From Zygnema cylindricum (lineage: Eukaryota > Streptophyta > Zygnematophyceae > Zygnematales > Zygnemataceae), in assembly GCA_037447655.1 (NCBI GenBank), contig JBBHKE010001320.1:48239-112238 (forward strand): a stretch of 64,000 nucleotides of DNA, given 5' to 3'. Under the pieces are notes generated by a model. That model made no database searches. It had not been told where the DNA came from and saw only the letters and a list, made by a program, of their open reading frames with translations. Shown in pieces: positions 43,346 through 55,794 of the stretch (position 1 is the stretch's first letter; each line of letters begins with the position of its first letter). The position numbers and the translations under genes were made by a program.

Positions 43346-43862
43346 TTCCTATGGTCGTCAGGACAATAGTACAAGATGCCCTCCACCTCCCCTTGTCCCA
43401 CATTTCTTCAAAACCGGCGGACATTGCTCCTTGGCACCTTATTCTTATGTTCTATCTCTGGGTTGCTAGTCCTTCCAGGTCGTGGAGGGGGCACTGGGCT
43501 AGAGAAACTATGGCCCGTTGTCACTGATTCCTTCGTGGTGACTGGAAGGCCCTCCACGCCGAGCATGAGGATCGGGTATCGAACACCTCTTTCATACCAC
43601 GTCGGCCACCTACGCCATCAGATGTCCCGGCCTCTTATCGTCGAGCAATTCACTTAGGCCGTGTTGGTGAGCTTTCTCGAGCGGTTCGGGCCCTACACCC
43701 ATTCACCCCTGCCCCCGGATCTTCTTCCACTATTGAGGTCATTCGAGCTCTCCACCCCCTGCACTTTCTCCTTTACCCCCTTCCATCCACGCTTTTGAGC
43801 TTTTTGAGAGTTTTACTTTAGATCGGGAGGTTTTCATTAAGGCTCTTAGCTCTTCTCCTCAC

Positions 43863-45217
43863 CTTTCAGCGGGGGGCCCCTCGGGCAGAGTGTATGAGTT
43901 GTTTCGCGACGTTTTGCCCCCTGAATCGGGTGCCCGGGGGTTCGATGTGTTTTTTCGAGTATGTTCCCTTATTGCTAGTGGGGATGTCCCCCCTCGGATT
44001 TGTGATCTTCTCACGGCGTCACGCCTTGTGGCAGTCGCCAAGCCTAATGGTGGGATCCGCCCTATCGCCGTGGGAGAGGTTTTATATAGATTGCTGGCTT
44101 GTGCGATATGTCTACAGCTCCAACCAGGTTTACATGATTATTTTTCTCCTCATCAGTTTGGAGTGGCCACGAGAGGGGGCTGTGAGGCCGTGGTCCACGG
44201 GATTCGGGCTTTGTTGGATGTACAACCGGATTGGTTGGTCCTTCAGGTCAACGTTTCCAATGCCTTTAATACGGTGGATCGGAACGTGATTTTTTCAGAG
44301 CTTATGGCGGCTCCATCTCCGATCGTCCAATTATTCCCCTTTGTGAGGGCTTTCTATTCTTTCACAAGCATCCTTTCCTTCTCGGCCGATGGTGATCTCA
44401 TTCCTCTCTCCTCTGCTACCAAGGCGACCCTCTCGGCGGACCTTTGTTCGCCCTCGCCCATTACCGGGCCCTTCGTGCCTCCGCGGTCGCCTTCCCTTCT
44501 TGCCTTTTCCCTTTGGTCGCAGATGATACGCACATTATTGAGCCCATAGAACAATTCGTCTTGGCATATGATTTTTTCAAGGAACCTTTAGCCGAACTCA
44601 ACCTTAAGCCGTCAAAGTGTGTTATTTGATCTCCTCAACATATTCCACTTTCGTTTACTCCCCCTCCTGGTTTTCAAACCCCTTCTCCTTTTGATGGCAT
44701 TTGTGTGCTTGGTTGCCCCCTTGGTTCCGATACTTTCGTGACCCAATTCCTTCATGATGCTTTACAGACAAATCTAGCCCACGTGGACGATCTTCCTCGC
44801 CTTCCCGATCCCCAAGTTGCTTTTGCTATGTTAACTAGGTGTTTTCCCCACCGCCCTTCTTACCTTACTCGTACTTCCCCTCCCACTCCGACATTTATCT
44901 CATCTCTCTCGGCTTTTGACGATCGCCTCATAGAAGTCCTCCACACTCTGTTAGGTTGTGGGGCATTTGATCGCGAATCTGGGCCATCGGCCTGCATTCA
45001 AGCATCCCTTTCTGTATCTACTGGGTGGTTCTGCTCGTGTTGCTCCCGCTGCCTATTTGGGAAGTTGGTGTCTTATTGCCTCTACTCTTGTTTCCCGTTT
45101 CTTGGCTGGGGACACCCCCGTTCTAGCTACTATTATTCCCCGAGTTTAAGACGGTGTGTTCTCCTTCCAGCGATCTCTATTGGACGCGTCACGTTTCTCT
45201 TCCTCCCCATGCCCTAG
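43863..45217 (+). pseudogene. Copy A reverse transcriptase, broken
   Basis: Blocks in order: VYELFRDVLPPESGARGFDV, ICDLLTASRLVAVAKPNGGI, RPIAVGEVLYRLLACAI, HQFGVATRGGCEAVVHGIRA, WLVLQVNVSNAFNTVDR, then, after a frameshift near 44420, PLGGPLFALAHY and PLVADDTHII. These are polymerase blocks: RPIAVGE in the fingers, motif A with N where the catalytic D is expected (VNVSNAFN), motif B, and motif C as VADD. A TGA at about 44627 and further shifts follow. The enzyme would make cDNA, but the motif A change alone should inactivate it. Confidence 0.8.
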
Positions 45218-45220
45218 TGG

Positions 45221-46108
45221 ATGTGCCAATTTTCTCCACCCTTGTTACAAAATCTGTTGAGCGTGTCTAGGAATCGATTTCTGATCGGGTTGTCGCCGCC
45301 GTTCAATATGACCTTCTCAAGGCGCTTCCCTTCGATTCTTCGCGTGCCCGTCTTCTCTCTTGTGGTGGACTTGGTTTTGGGTTTTGGCTTTACGCCACAC
45401 TCCCCAATTTCACCTGCTCAATTCACCATCGCCCTCCGATTTCGCCTTGGCCTCCCCCATCCTCTTTTACTTGGCTCTCTTGTTTGTGCATGTGGTCGAG
45501 TCTTGGGGCCCGATGGTGTCCATTTGCTTCGTTGCTCCCACGTGGGGGATTTGATCCCGGCGCATGACACTATTCGCGACACCATTGCGACTATCGCTTC
45601 GGAAGGTGGCATTTCTGTGAGTCGAGAGGTTTCTCATATCATTCTCTCGCGTCAGATCGATGTTGTTTTCTTTGATGGTGCCCGTCGCATCTTCGGTGAT
45701 ATTTTTGTGGCAAACCCTTCTTCTGCAACAGTTGTTGGTCAAGCGGCTTGACATGTTGGGGTGGCAGCTCGTGATGCCGCTAAGGCGAAAGAGCGTGATT
45801 ATGCCCACCGTGACCCTATGGATGACTTTATTTCGATGGCGGTCGAGATCTTTGGTTGTTTGGGTGTTGCACTGGACGAGTTTCTCCGTACTTGTGCTCG
45901 ACGTGCTTTCGAGCGGCGAGGACTTGGGAGCCCTCCTCCTTCGGTCCTTACTTCTTTCTATCGTCAACGCTTATCGGTGGCTTTACAGCGAGTGTCGGCT
46001 TATATTATCCTCCGATCGGCTGTTGGGGTTATGGATCGTCGCCGTGTTCCGGAACTCCCTCAACGTGCTCCCCATTGCTGTGGGGACTTACGGGGTTGCT
46101 TTTCATAG
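45221..46108 (+). pseudogene. Copy A C-terminal zinc knuckle and putative endonuclease
   Basis: After LRFRLGLPHPLLLGSLVC comes CACGRVLGPDGVHLLRCSH with IPAHDTIRD, a C-x-C...H...C...H arrangement like the knuckle of restriction-like-endonuclease retroelements. Then SRQIDVVFFDGARRIFGDIF, a TGA at 45749, and in the same frame AKERDYAHRDPMDDFISMAV with EIFGCLG. The spacing of D, D, K and the F...E block resembles a PD-(D/E)XK nuclease fold. That assignment is inferred from layout; no structure comparison was possible. Confidence 0.6.
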
Positions 46109-46382
46109 ATATTTAATTGATTTGGGGTTGGGGTTATAGTTTAAGTTTTATGAGTTGTCGTGTTTTTCATTTTGAGTTTTGCGTGCTGTTTTTTTTTTTT
46201 TTTTTTTTTGTGTTCACATCGCTCTATTTGTTTTTTATTGTAGTTTTTCAGTTTTGGCCATGCCACCCCTTTTGTACCCTGGACTCAGATGGGTTACCAT
46301 CGTGCTTTTTAATATATCATGCTTTTACTTTTCATCAAGATCATTACCAATACCATTGTTTTGTCTTCAAATGGATTATTTT

Positions 46383-46907
46383 TAGTGTTGTGTATTGGCA
46401 AGGTTTTGTCAATAATCGATATGTACCTTTTTTTGCTTTGCCGATAATCGATATACTTGCACAAGTATTTAACACCGGCATTATTGCGATAAAATACTGA
46501 TAATATCGGTTTTTTATCGCGATAACACCGGTACTGACAGCTATCGGCGATAATTGTACAATTCAAACAGTACGATTGTACGGTTTATTCCGTCGTACTG
46601 AAGGAGATAATTGTACAATTCAAACGGTACGATTGTACGGTTTATTCTGTCGTAGTGAACCATCGTTAATCTGTTACACAGAGTACGAAAGAGATAGTTA
46701 CACGTGGCATACCACGCTATATACAGTGGAAAATATAATACGGTATAATGTAAAGTGCTATCATATACCTTACTATATTTTTTCCATTTATTGCGAGAAG
46801 GAATTTGTTGGTCTCGGAGCGACATATCAAGAGCCCTGACCGTTCGATAACCGATAGCTATCGGTATCGGAGTCATCGCGATAAATTTTTGCCAATACAC
46901 AACACTA
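46383..46907. mobile_element. hAT-like MITE, TAGTGTTG family, copy 2
   Basis: Ends are TAGTGTTGTGTATTGGCAA and TTGCCAATACACAACACTA, with an 8-bp duplication ATTATTTT/ATTATTTA (7 of 8). It shares a CACGTGGCAT...CCACGCTATAT block with copy 3 at 56991. No coding capacity. Confidence 0.9.
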
Positions 46908-48070
46908 ATTATTTAACAATATAATATAATATGATACGATACAATATAATGCAAAATAATGTAAAACATAATAGTTTTTTGTTAAGGTGGAATGCTTCCA
47001 TTAGTTTGTTTATTTCCTTTCGTTTTTGGTTGTTGACTACTAAAGCCTTGAAGTGTTCTTTGTTTAGAAGAGTCTTCGACTAGTCCTAAGACTCCTACCT
47101 TAACATGTAAATTGTCAATAACATCATGAGATTTTGCGCCTCGATAGAATGGTACAACGAGAGTCTTTATTGTTGGTTTTGTTTTCATAATTAGTTTTGT
47201 TTTTGTTGATAGATTCGTTTTTGTTATTAGTTTCGTTTCTGTTGTTCTTTTCAATGTCTTTTGTTTGTAGTATTCATTTGCGGTGTTTTCCCGTTTAGTT
47301 TGATTCCTCCCAAGTTTAGTTTTTCTGTTTCAAAATTTCCTTTCGACTTTTTGTTCATACAAGCATAGATGTCTTACCATCACTATTTATTAAAAAGTAT
47401 TGGTATCAAAACAAAGGAATCTGCACTTGACAACCGTTAATATTTAATATTTGAATCAGTTTCTTAACATTTACACTTAGCCAATAGAGAATAAACTCTC
47501 GCCATTGTTTTTTTTGTTTTTTATATTCATTCTACATTAAATTTGATTTTTGATTTGATTCTACATGTTTTAATTCTATTGAAATCTACAAGTATATGGA
47601 GGAGAGGAAAATGTTTGTCCTACCTGTTCCCTCAAGTCATTGTTTTTTAAGTTTGTTATATATTCGAAGTGTTCTCTCTCCTTTGATGTTTGATCCCGTA
47701 TGACATTTTCATCTTCACTTTGACTTAGTATTCACTTTTTCTCAGATACTAAACAATTGCACATTTTTTTTAACTAAGCATACTATTATTTGTCTTCTTA
47801 TCTTCACCATTGTTTTAGTTCACAAAGTTTTTCAAAGGTTTCAAAACCAACACTAAATATTGTGAGAAATGCAGTAAGATTGGTTTTATGTAAACAAGTG
47901 CAATTTTATAATCACTATATCAATTTTCAAATTCTCTGATTATTTTTTCTTTTGGAATTCTTTGATTATTTGATACTAACCTGATTAAAGTTTTTGATAT
48001 CTGAAAACTTCAATGCTGACATGTTGAGAAAATTTCACTTCAGAAATAAATGTTTCCTACTGCAATTTCT
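46908..48070. other. AT-rich intergenic, no supportable gene
   Basis: A minus-strand frame at 46982-47254 contains a short repeat (KTKLI/KTNLS) that comes from an 18-bp degenerate tandem of GTTTTTGTT units; no similarity recognised. Nothing else seen. Confidence 0.5.
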
Positions 48071-48074
48071 GCAA

Positions 48075-48345
48075 CCAACTCCCTCTCTCCCTCCCTTCCT
48101 GTATTCTCTCTCCCTCTCTCTATCTCTACCCCCCCTCCCCCCTCCCTCTTTGCCTCACTCTCTCCCTCTCCTCTCCCCTCACTCCCCTTCCTCACTCCTC
48201 CCATCTTTCATCTCCCCTCTTTCATCTCCCCTCTCTCATCTCGCCTCTCCCCTCTCCCCTTTCCCCTCTCGCCTATCCCCTATCCCCTCTCCCCTCTACC
48301 ATCCCCCTCCTCCCCTCTCCCCACTCCCCTCTCCCNNNNNNNNNN
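48075..48345 (+). repeat. CT-rich array ending in assembly gap
   Basis: CTCCCTCC, then CCCCTCTC-type units from 48075 to 48335, followed by ten N at 48336-48345. The true length is unresolved. Confidence 0.9.
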
Positions 48346-51330
48346 TCGCTATCCCGCCTAGGGTGGTAATCCATACCGCTGACGGTGTTCCGCCCTGCGG
48401 CACTCTTCTAGTGTTTAGGCTCCCCCTTGTAGGAGTGGTTGTTATTTCCTTGTATGAGCTTTTTTGTGTAGCTAGGTGGCTCGTGGGCTAAGTCCCCAGT
48501 TTTGTGGCGCTTTGTTGAGTATGTGACACGAGCTCCCCGGGGAACGACTTTCCACTCTTCTCGATTTTCGGAATTACTTTTGGAGGGCTTTGTTTCATTT
48601 TGAAAATATTCCGAGTTTCGAGCGGTTCGAGCCGTACAGCCATTCACCCTTGCCCCCCTCAAATCTTTTTCCACTATTGAGGTTCTTCGAGCTCTCCACC
48701 CCTTTGCCCCTTCCCCTTTACCCCCTTCCATCCACGCCTTTGAGCCTTATAAAAGTTTTACTTTGTTTCGGGAGGTTTTCATTAAGGCTTTTAGCTCTTC
48801 TCACCTTTCAGCAAGGGGCCCCTCGAGCACAGTGTATGAGTTGTTTCGCGGTGTTTTGACCCCTGAATCGGGTGCTCGGTGGATCGATGTGTTTTTTCGA
48901 GTATGTTCCTTTATTGTTGGTGAGGATGTTCCCCCTCGGATTTGTGATCTTCTCACGGCGTCCCGCCTTGTGGCAGTCGCCATACCTAATGGTGGGATCC
49001 GCCCTATCGCTGTGGGTGGTTTTATATAGATTGGTGGCTCGTGCGATATGTCTCCAACTCCAACCAGCTTTCCATAATTATTTTTCTCCTCATCTGTTTA
49101 GAGTGGCCACGAGAGGGGGTTGTGAGGCCGTGGTCCACGGGATTCGGGCATTGTTGGGTACATCGGATATTAGTCTTTCAAGTGTTTCAATGCCTTTATC
49201 GGTGGAGCGGAGCGTGATTTTCGAGATTATGGCACCCATCTCTATTGTCCAATTATTCCCTTTGTGAGGGCTTTCTATTCTTTGACAAGCAGCCTTTCCT
49301 TCTCGGCCGATCGTGATCTCATTCATCCCTCCTCTGCTAGTGGCAATCGCCAACGCGACCCTCTCGGCGGACCTTTGTTCGCCTTCGCCCATTACCGGGC
49401 CATTTGTGCCTCCGCGGCCACCTTCCCTTCTTGCCTTTTCCCTTCGGTCGCAGATGATACGCACATTATTGGGCCCAGAGAACAAGTCGTGTTGGCATAT
49501 GATTTTTTCAAAGAATGTTTAGCCGAATTCAACCTTTCAGTCCAGCCGTCGAAGTGTGTTATTTGGTCTCCTCATGATATTTCACTTTCGTTTACTCCCC
49601 CTCCAGGTTTTCAAACCCCTTCTCCCTCCGATGGCATTCGGGTGCTTGGTTGCCCCCTTGGTTCGAATATTTTCTTGACCCAATTCTTTCATGATGCTTT
49701 ACAGACCAATCTGGCCAAAGTGGACGATCTTCCTCGCCTTCTCGATCCCCAATTTGCTTTTGCTATTTTAACCAGGTGTTTTCCCCACCGCCCTTCTTAC
49801 CTTACTCGTACTTCCTTCCCACTCCGACATTTATCTCCTCTCTCTCGGCTTTTGACGATCGCCTCATGCATGTCCTACACACTCTGTTAGGTCGTGGGGC
49901 ATTTGATCGCGAGTCTGGGCCATCGGCCCGCATTCAAGCATCCCTCCCTGTCTCTACTAGGGGGTTGGGTCTATTATCCACTGCTCGTGTTGCTCCCGCC
50001 GCCTATTTGGGAAGTTGGTGTCTTATTATCTCTACTCTTATTTCCCGTTTCATTGCTGGGGACACCCCTGTTCTAGCTACTGTTATCCCTTGGGTTTCAA
50101 ACGGTGTGTTCGACTTCCAGCGATCTCTATTGGACGCGTCACGTTCTCTTCCTCCCCATTCCCTAATGGATGTGCCAATTTTCTCCACCCTTGTTACAAA
50201 ATCTGTTGAGCGTATCCAGGAATCGATTTCTGATCGGGTTGTCGCCACCATTAAATCCGACCTTCTCAAGGCCCTTCCCTCCGATTCTTTGCGTGCCCGT
50301 CTTCTCTTTTGTGGTGTACCTGGTTATGGGTAATGGCTTTTCGCCACACCTATTTTGGCCACTCTCCGATTTTCACCTGCTCAATTCACCACCGCCCTCC
50401 GATTTCGCCTTGGCCTCCCCCATCCTCTTTTACTTAGCTCTCTTGTTTATGCATGTGGTCGTGTCTTGGGGCCCGATGGTGTCCATTTGCTTCGTTGCTC
50501 CCATGGGGGAGATTTGATCTAGGCGCATGACACTATTCGCGACACCATTGCGACTATCGCTTTGAAATGGGGCTTTTTCTGTGCGTCGAGAGGTTTCTCA
50601 TATCATTCTCTCGCGTCGGATTGATGTTGTTTTGCTTGATGGTGCCCGTCGCATCTTCGGTGATATTGTTCTGGCGAACCTTACTTGAGCTACAGTTGTT
50701 GGTCAGGCGGCTCGACATGTTGGGGTGGCAGCTCGTGATGTCGCTAAGGCGAAGGAGAGTGATTATGCCCACCGGGACTATGGATGACTTTATTCCAATG
50801 GCAGTCGAGATTTTTGGTTGTTTGGGTGTTGCACTGGACGAGTTTCTCCGTACTTGTGCTCGACGTGCTTTCGAGCGCCGAGGACCTGGGAGCCCTCCTC
50901 CTTCGGTCCTTAATTCTTTTTATCGTCAACGCTTATCGGTGGCTTTACAGCGAATGCAGGCTTTTATTATCCTCCGATCGGCTGTTGGGGTTATGGATCG
51001 TCGCCGTGTTCCGGAACTCCCTCAACGTGCTCCCCCATGCTGGAGGGACTTACGGGGGTTGCTTTTCGTAGATATTTAATTGATTTGGGGTTGGGGTTGT
51101 AGTTTTTGGTTTTCTGAGTTGTCTTGCTTTTCATTTTGAGTTTGGGTGCTTTTATTTTCCTTGTTGATTGTTTCTTTTCTTTTCTTTTTTTTGTGTTCCC
51201 ATCGCTCTATTTGTTTTTTATTGTAGTTTTTCAGTTTTGGTCATGCCACCCTTTTTGTACCCTGGACTCAGATGGGTTACCATCGTGCTTTTAAATTTAT
51301 CCTACTTTTATTTTTTTTATCTGTTAAGTC
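48346..51330 (+). mobile_element. Non-LTR-like retroelement, copy B
   Basis: Same family as copy A and collinear from about 48600. The sequence between the N gap and 48600 has no counterpart that I can see upstream of copy A, so it may be extra 5' element sequence or host DNA. The shared 3' block (ACTCAGATGGGTTACCATCG) ends near 51290. Confidence 0.75.
48763..51079 (+). pseudogene. Copy B reverse transcriptase and C-terminal domain, broken
   Basis: The first frame (48763-49029) gives TVYELFRGVLTPESGARWID and ICDLLTASRLVAVAIPNGGI. Motif A is destroyed (sequence around 49170-49210 no longer reads VDVSNAFN). The frame 49264-49890 carries RQRDPLGGPLFAFAHY, SVADDTHIIGP and QPSKCVIWSPHDISLSF, the motif B, motif C and thumb-side blocks. 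Later frames give GRGAFDRESGPSARIQASLP, the GPDGVHLLRCSH knuckle, and at 50567-51079 the EIFGCLGVALDEFLRTC and QRLSVALQRMQAFIILR blocks. It keeps some blocks that copy A has lost, and the reverse. Confidence 0.8.
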
Positions 51331-52209
51331 ACATCATTATGCAACTAACGACTGTGTCCTATTAGCAAATTTGAGATATTGTAGCTTGCCACAGCTAGTT
51401 ATTGAGAAGGCTGTGGTTGCCTTGGAGAATCACACGTCAGGCTGCACTTTTTTGGCCAAAATTTAGTGTGCTCAATTCAGTTACTTGAAGCATTTGAAGT
51501 GGGTATGTGGTGATGGCAGTTAACACAATTTGAATTTCCGACTGCGTTGGACAATTCCAGCAAGGCAAAGTTTGTCACCAACCATACACTGTACCAGACT
51601 AATTGAGACGCCCGGTGTAAATCAAACAGAAGTTAAAATAATAACAACAAAATTTAACAGTGAAGGTTATAACTCATACATTCAAGATACAACTAATTCA
51701 GTGACGATGGAAACTACAACTAGGTGTGCATTACAAACATTTTCTCCAGCATGACGTATGCGCATTTCATGTTTTATATATTGTGAATCATAAAATCATA
51801 TGCGGGGCTTACTTTTGATTATAATATACACTCAAATTAAATAACCACGGTGGTGAACCATCCGATAAGTGAAGTGAATGAAAAGGCAAAAGGGCAACAG
51901 AAAACCTAGAACAAAGCAGAAACCAATCGGCAAGAAAAAAGAACATGCGAAAGACGCGGATAAATATGTATTTTTTTTTTTTGTATTTGTCGAGCTAAAG
52001 AGTTAAAATGTCCTTGTCAACCTCAGCTATATTTTGAACATCTTGAAATTCCTTTAAAAACCAGAAGCAAAACATCCAAACCGAAACTATTAACGGAACG
52101 ATTATTATTACCTATCACTAAGCTAAACTTTTTCTTTTGTATTTGTAAAAAGTGAAATCGTCCTCATCAACCTTAGACCAAATTGTGAAGGTCATGAAAA
52201 ATGTTCACC
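51331..52209. other. Intergenic, no gene seen
   Basis: No recognisable coding sequence; mixed-composition sequence between retroelement copy B and the tRNA gene. Confidence 0.45.
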
Positions 52210-52281
52210 GATTCTGCTGGGGATCGAACCCAGAATCTCTGGTTTCGTAGACCAGCGCCTTATCCATTGGGCCACAGAACC
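52210..52281 (-). tRNA. tRNA-Arg (anticodon ACG)
   Basis: The minus strand gives a 72-base cloverleaf: acceptor GGTTCTG paired with CAGAATC (one G-T), A box TGGCCCAATGGATAAGG, anticodon arm CTGGT-CTACGAA-ACCAG with anticodon ACG, and B box GGTTCGATCCC in a good T arm. No intron. The sequence closely follows eukaryotic nuclear tRNA-Arg(ACG). The A of ACG is normally edited to inosine, reading CGU, CGC and CGA. No CCA is encoded, as expected for a nuclear gene. Confidence 0.95.
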
Positions 52282-53807
52282 TTGACGTGATATCGGGTTG
52301 TAAAATCTATAATTCACTTTATATTATTTATGATATTTGGTATAAATTATAGTGTCACCTCGAATGAAAATTATACTTTCGTAAGCAGTACAAAAACAGT
52401 GTCAGATAACGGCGTCTCTAAACCGGGAAGCGCACTCAGATTTATTCATAGTAAATACAGGCTACGGAATATCGCGTAAACCTGGTCCGACATATTCATT
52501 TGTCGCCTATGTGCACACGGCTATAGCCTCTACACTATAGGAATGTGTATCCAAATTGGTATTATGTGTGCTAATTAGCGTTGATTTTTTGTCGGCTTTA
52601 AGTCTTTGCACCCAAATAGCGTTCATAATATATTTGTTTTTTTACAGTAATGTTTTTTTACACTTTAATGGGAATCTCAGTGTGCCAGTGTGCCAGTGTG
52701 CCTTTCAAAGGTGGCTATGCTCACATATAACCCCGTATGTAGCTTTAGTACCCTACATTTCGTGGACTATTTTCAATAACAACAGTAATCCAGCCTAAAT
52801 CTATTTACACATTCCAAGTGTTTCAACTTGCACTGGCTTTGTTAAGGCACAAATCTCAACACGTCACCAATATCATAGTTTGATGATGGAAGTTAAGGGA
52901 CGCATCGGATTTCACACTATCAAGACTCGTGCATTTACTGTGTTTTATGATTTGTACTCAATTATTTTCTCTGTTGTCGATATAAACAACAGAGATTGCA
53001 ACACCTGTCCATAATGTGCTATCATATCCAAGAGCAGGTAATGTATGGACCTTGCCAAGCATGTAGTGGATCCCATAAATCAGTTCAGATCAGCGTGCAG
53101 TGACTCTGTGACAATGGATAGCAAAAAAAGTCTCTCTATAAAGTCTCTCTACGATCATCAATGATCAGGTGTTACTGTTCCTTCCATCATACAGACGCTG
53201 TTGCTCAATCCACTCTTAAGAAACATAATCCCAGCTGGTTTCTTGCAGGAATATGACATCACGGTAGTGACTTTTGATGCAGTCCTATTTGACCGCTGGT
53301 CGTGCCTGTTCAACCAATGAAAATAAAATGCCTAACAACTGAGGAAATTGGACCCTCCGGAAGCGATCAAGACATGGGGCAACTTAGTTGAATAAGTTCG
53401 ACTACTTCAAATAATCTTAAGAAAAAAAACAAGCATTTTAGGAAAAAGAGAAAAAATGTTATTAATGAACAGGTCCGCCTTCTCCCACTGAAAACATAAC
53501 ATACTTTCGTGAAACAGTGATAATCGTAAAGGCATTTAATATTTAATCTTTACGACAAACGCCTTGATAATAGAATACAACAAAACTCTTTTAACTAAAA
53601 CCAAATCAAGAATCACACAAACCGCATCTGCACAAGATCTAATCTATTTATTAGGACCAACAATGCGAAAAAAATCATGGAGTAGATTATTACCAAATCG
53701 AAAACTCTTGGTCGTCTATTATGTTTTCAAAGTGAGACTATGTACAACACCGTCATTTTAATCTTCTTTGTTGAGTCAGTTGAATCCTCCAGATGAGGCT
53801 CAATTAT
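52282..53807. other. Intergenic, no gene seen
   Basis: No coding frame with recognisable similarity and no transposon ends. It includes the 3' flank of the minus-strand gene that ends at 53808. Confidence 0.45.
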
Positions 53808-55794
53808 TTACTCATACGAGCCTGGTCTGACGGTACGATATGGGACACGATTGGGTCCCATTTTTTCAGATAACTCCTCTTCAAGAAGCTGGAAAGGCTC
53901 TACATATGGAGGTGACCCGTTTCCCCTATAGTTTTGACCAGAGTGAATAAATTCCTGACCAAAGTACTGCACCAAAATATAAAACATTGGTATTAACAAG
54001 ACAGGTTTACCGAATAAACTGCTCGAGAACAACAATTTTGACACAACAAGCAAGTAGAGAGTTATGCAGACTAACTAAAACATTATTTAGTCACAACTGT
54101 AAGTGATAAACACGATGAAATGTCCAAACATAATGATCGACTACGGACTGTAAGGACAAAGGAACATTAATTCCTTTATAAATGATTACACGCTCATCAT
54201 GTTGGGCTGTTAGTCCGTCCAGTTCTTGCAAATCCGAGAGTTCTACCAAAACCTAAAAATCTTGGTTTATCTTTCATGTTCCAAAGAAAGGCTATATGTA
54301 CAATACAGTCAGTTCAATCTTTGTTGAGTCAGTTAAATCCTCCGGTCAAGGATCAATTATTTACTCATACAATTCTTGAGAATTGTTGTGGCAATTTGAA
54401 CCTTCTGGCAGGGAAACATGATAGTGGAAAATGAAGCGGCAAGCCGAGCCTTAAAACGGATGAGGGATAAAGGATATAAGGGAGCTCACCAAGTAGACTG
54501 CAATGAATACGGCAATTAATGACATTGAAAGGGGCCAGAAGGCAAATGGAAAACCTCCACCCAACCTCAAGAGCTCCCATGCTCTTGCTGGTAAACCCTG
54601 TGCCTCAGCATCAAAGACAAATAAAACATTCAAAATATAATAAACAGCTTCCATATTATAGTTGTTTAACAATCAGAAGAAACATTCATCAACTCCAATC
54701 TAAAATATATTCTTGAACAAATCATGCAAGTCATACCAGCCTATGGCTACAGTGCAACTGGAGAATCTTTGACTTCAGTCAATCAATTTGAGCAAGGCCA
54801 CAACTAACATTAACTGCAATATTCCATATGCAATATTCAGTAAGGAATAAGCAATAAGCAATATCCAATAACAATTGAAATATCTGGCATCCTACAACGA
54901 GCCTACTTAAAAAAATTAGACTTGGTTTTTGGAAACTGCGGCTACTTTTTCTCCAAAAACAGGAATAATAAACTGCTGCCTTTATGTTTCCTTCCTTTGG
55001 CGAATAGAAATACCACCTTTACACAATAAGTGAATAGTTTAACCATGTAAAGCCTCCTCTTTAGCTTTTCACCCAGGAAGACCTCCACAAAAACCTCGTA
55101 TTAGACACATACTATCCTCAACCTTTACAATTCCAAAGCCTTCTTCAAAATTTTAGATAAAAAAAACCACACTTACCTCCAAACCTTCGCTATTCAAAGC
55201 CCTCGCTTTGTCCAATTGTGGTGTACTGGACGTCCCCTCCTTGGCCCAACGAGGGGGACTTTTGACAGAGCTTCGAGTCTCACTCGATCCCTCACTCCCT
55301 CTCCCATTATCTCCAGCAGTTGCCCCTCCAAGGGATGAAGATGTACTCTCTGGAGAGGCCTTCCCTCCTCCCTCCCCCGAATCTTCTTTGGTGGTAATTC
55401 CGCGTCTCCGGAGCTCACGCATAAAGAGAGATTCAGGCGAGACTTCACCATCTGTTTGTAAACACAACAAAAAAACAATTATGTGGACATGGGAACCAAT
55501 CTCGGGCGCACAGACACTAATTCCGATTGCCAATTGTACTAAATTTTGAGCTAAAACGAAATAAAGCAATAGAGATGGCAATTGAAAGCTCTTAATCAAT
55601 ATTGCGAAACACTAAAAATTCTAGTGAATGTGAAGAGAAATATCAAAAAAAGAGCGAGGATACTTCTAACATAAGTTGACTCCTTGTACAAACCCCGACC
55701 TGGAGTTGTATTGTTCCCTCAAATTTACATTCTAAAATTAACAAAATTGGTCACCTGATCCTCTGTCCTTTCGAGGCCCTCCTTGTTGCATCAT
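53808..55794 (-). CDS. Small single-pass membrane protein, four exons
   Basis: Minus-strand exons 55755-55794, 55177-55451, 54490-54597 and 53808-53966 join with GT-AG introns (phases 1, 0, 0) into 193 residues from MMQQGGPRKDRGS to the stop. The N-terminal half has ESLFMRELRRRGI, then a Gly/Ser/Glu-rich low-complexity region. Exon 3 carries EGLEGLPARAWELLRLGGGF and one hydrophobic segment (FPFAFWPLSMSLIAVFIAVY, about residues 121-140). The tail (YFGQEFIHSG, PPYVEPFQLLEEE) is soluble. The clean gene structure and the SEGLEGLPARA/LLRLGGGF block suggest a conserved plant protein, but I do not recognise a named family. No transit peptide is obvious, so the membrane is unknown. The start is the first of two adjacent ATGs. 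Confidence 0.8.

Larger units (their letters stand above)
43630..46335 (+). mobile_element. Non-LTR-like retroelement, copy A
   Basis: A reverse transcriptase and a C-terminal domain follow one another on the plus strand, with no LTRs found. The 3' flank is T-rich, and its last shared block (ACTCAGATGGGTTACCATCG) is also the last shared block of copy B, so both copies end near the same point. Several frameshifts and stops break the coding. The family resembles retroelements with a restriction-like endonuclease after the polymerase (R2-type layout); exact clade not assigned. Confidence 0.8.

Noticed and set aside
46117-46500. Hydrophobic 127-codon frame after copy A
   Set aside because: T-rich 3' sequence of the retroelement running into a MITE; hydrophobicity comes from TTT codons.
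46982-47254. 90-codon minus-strand frame with KTKLI repeats
   Set aside because: The repeat arises from a degenerate 18-bp GTTTTTGTT tandem; no homology recognised.
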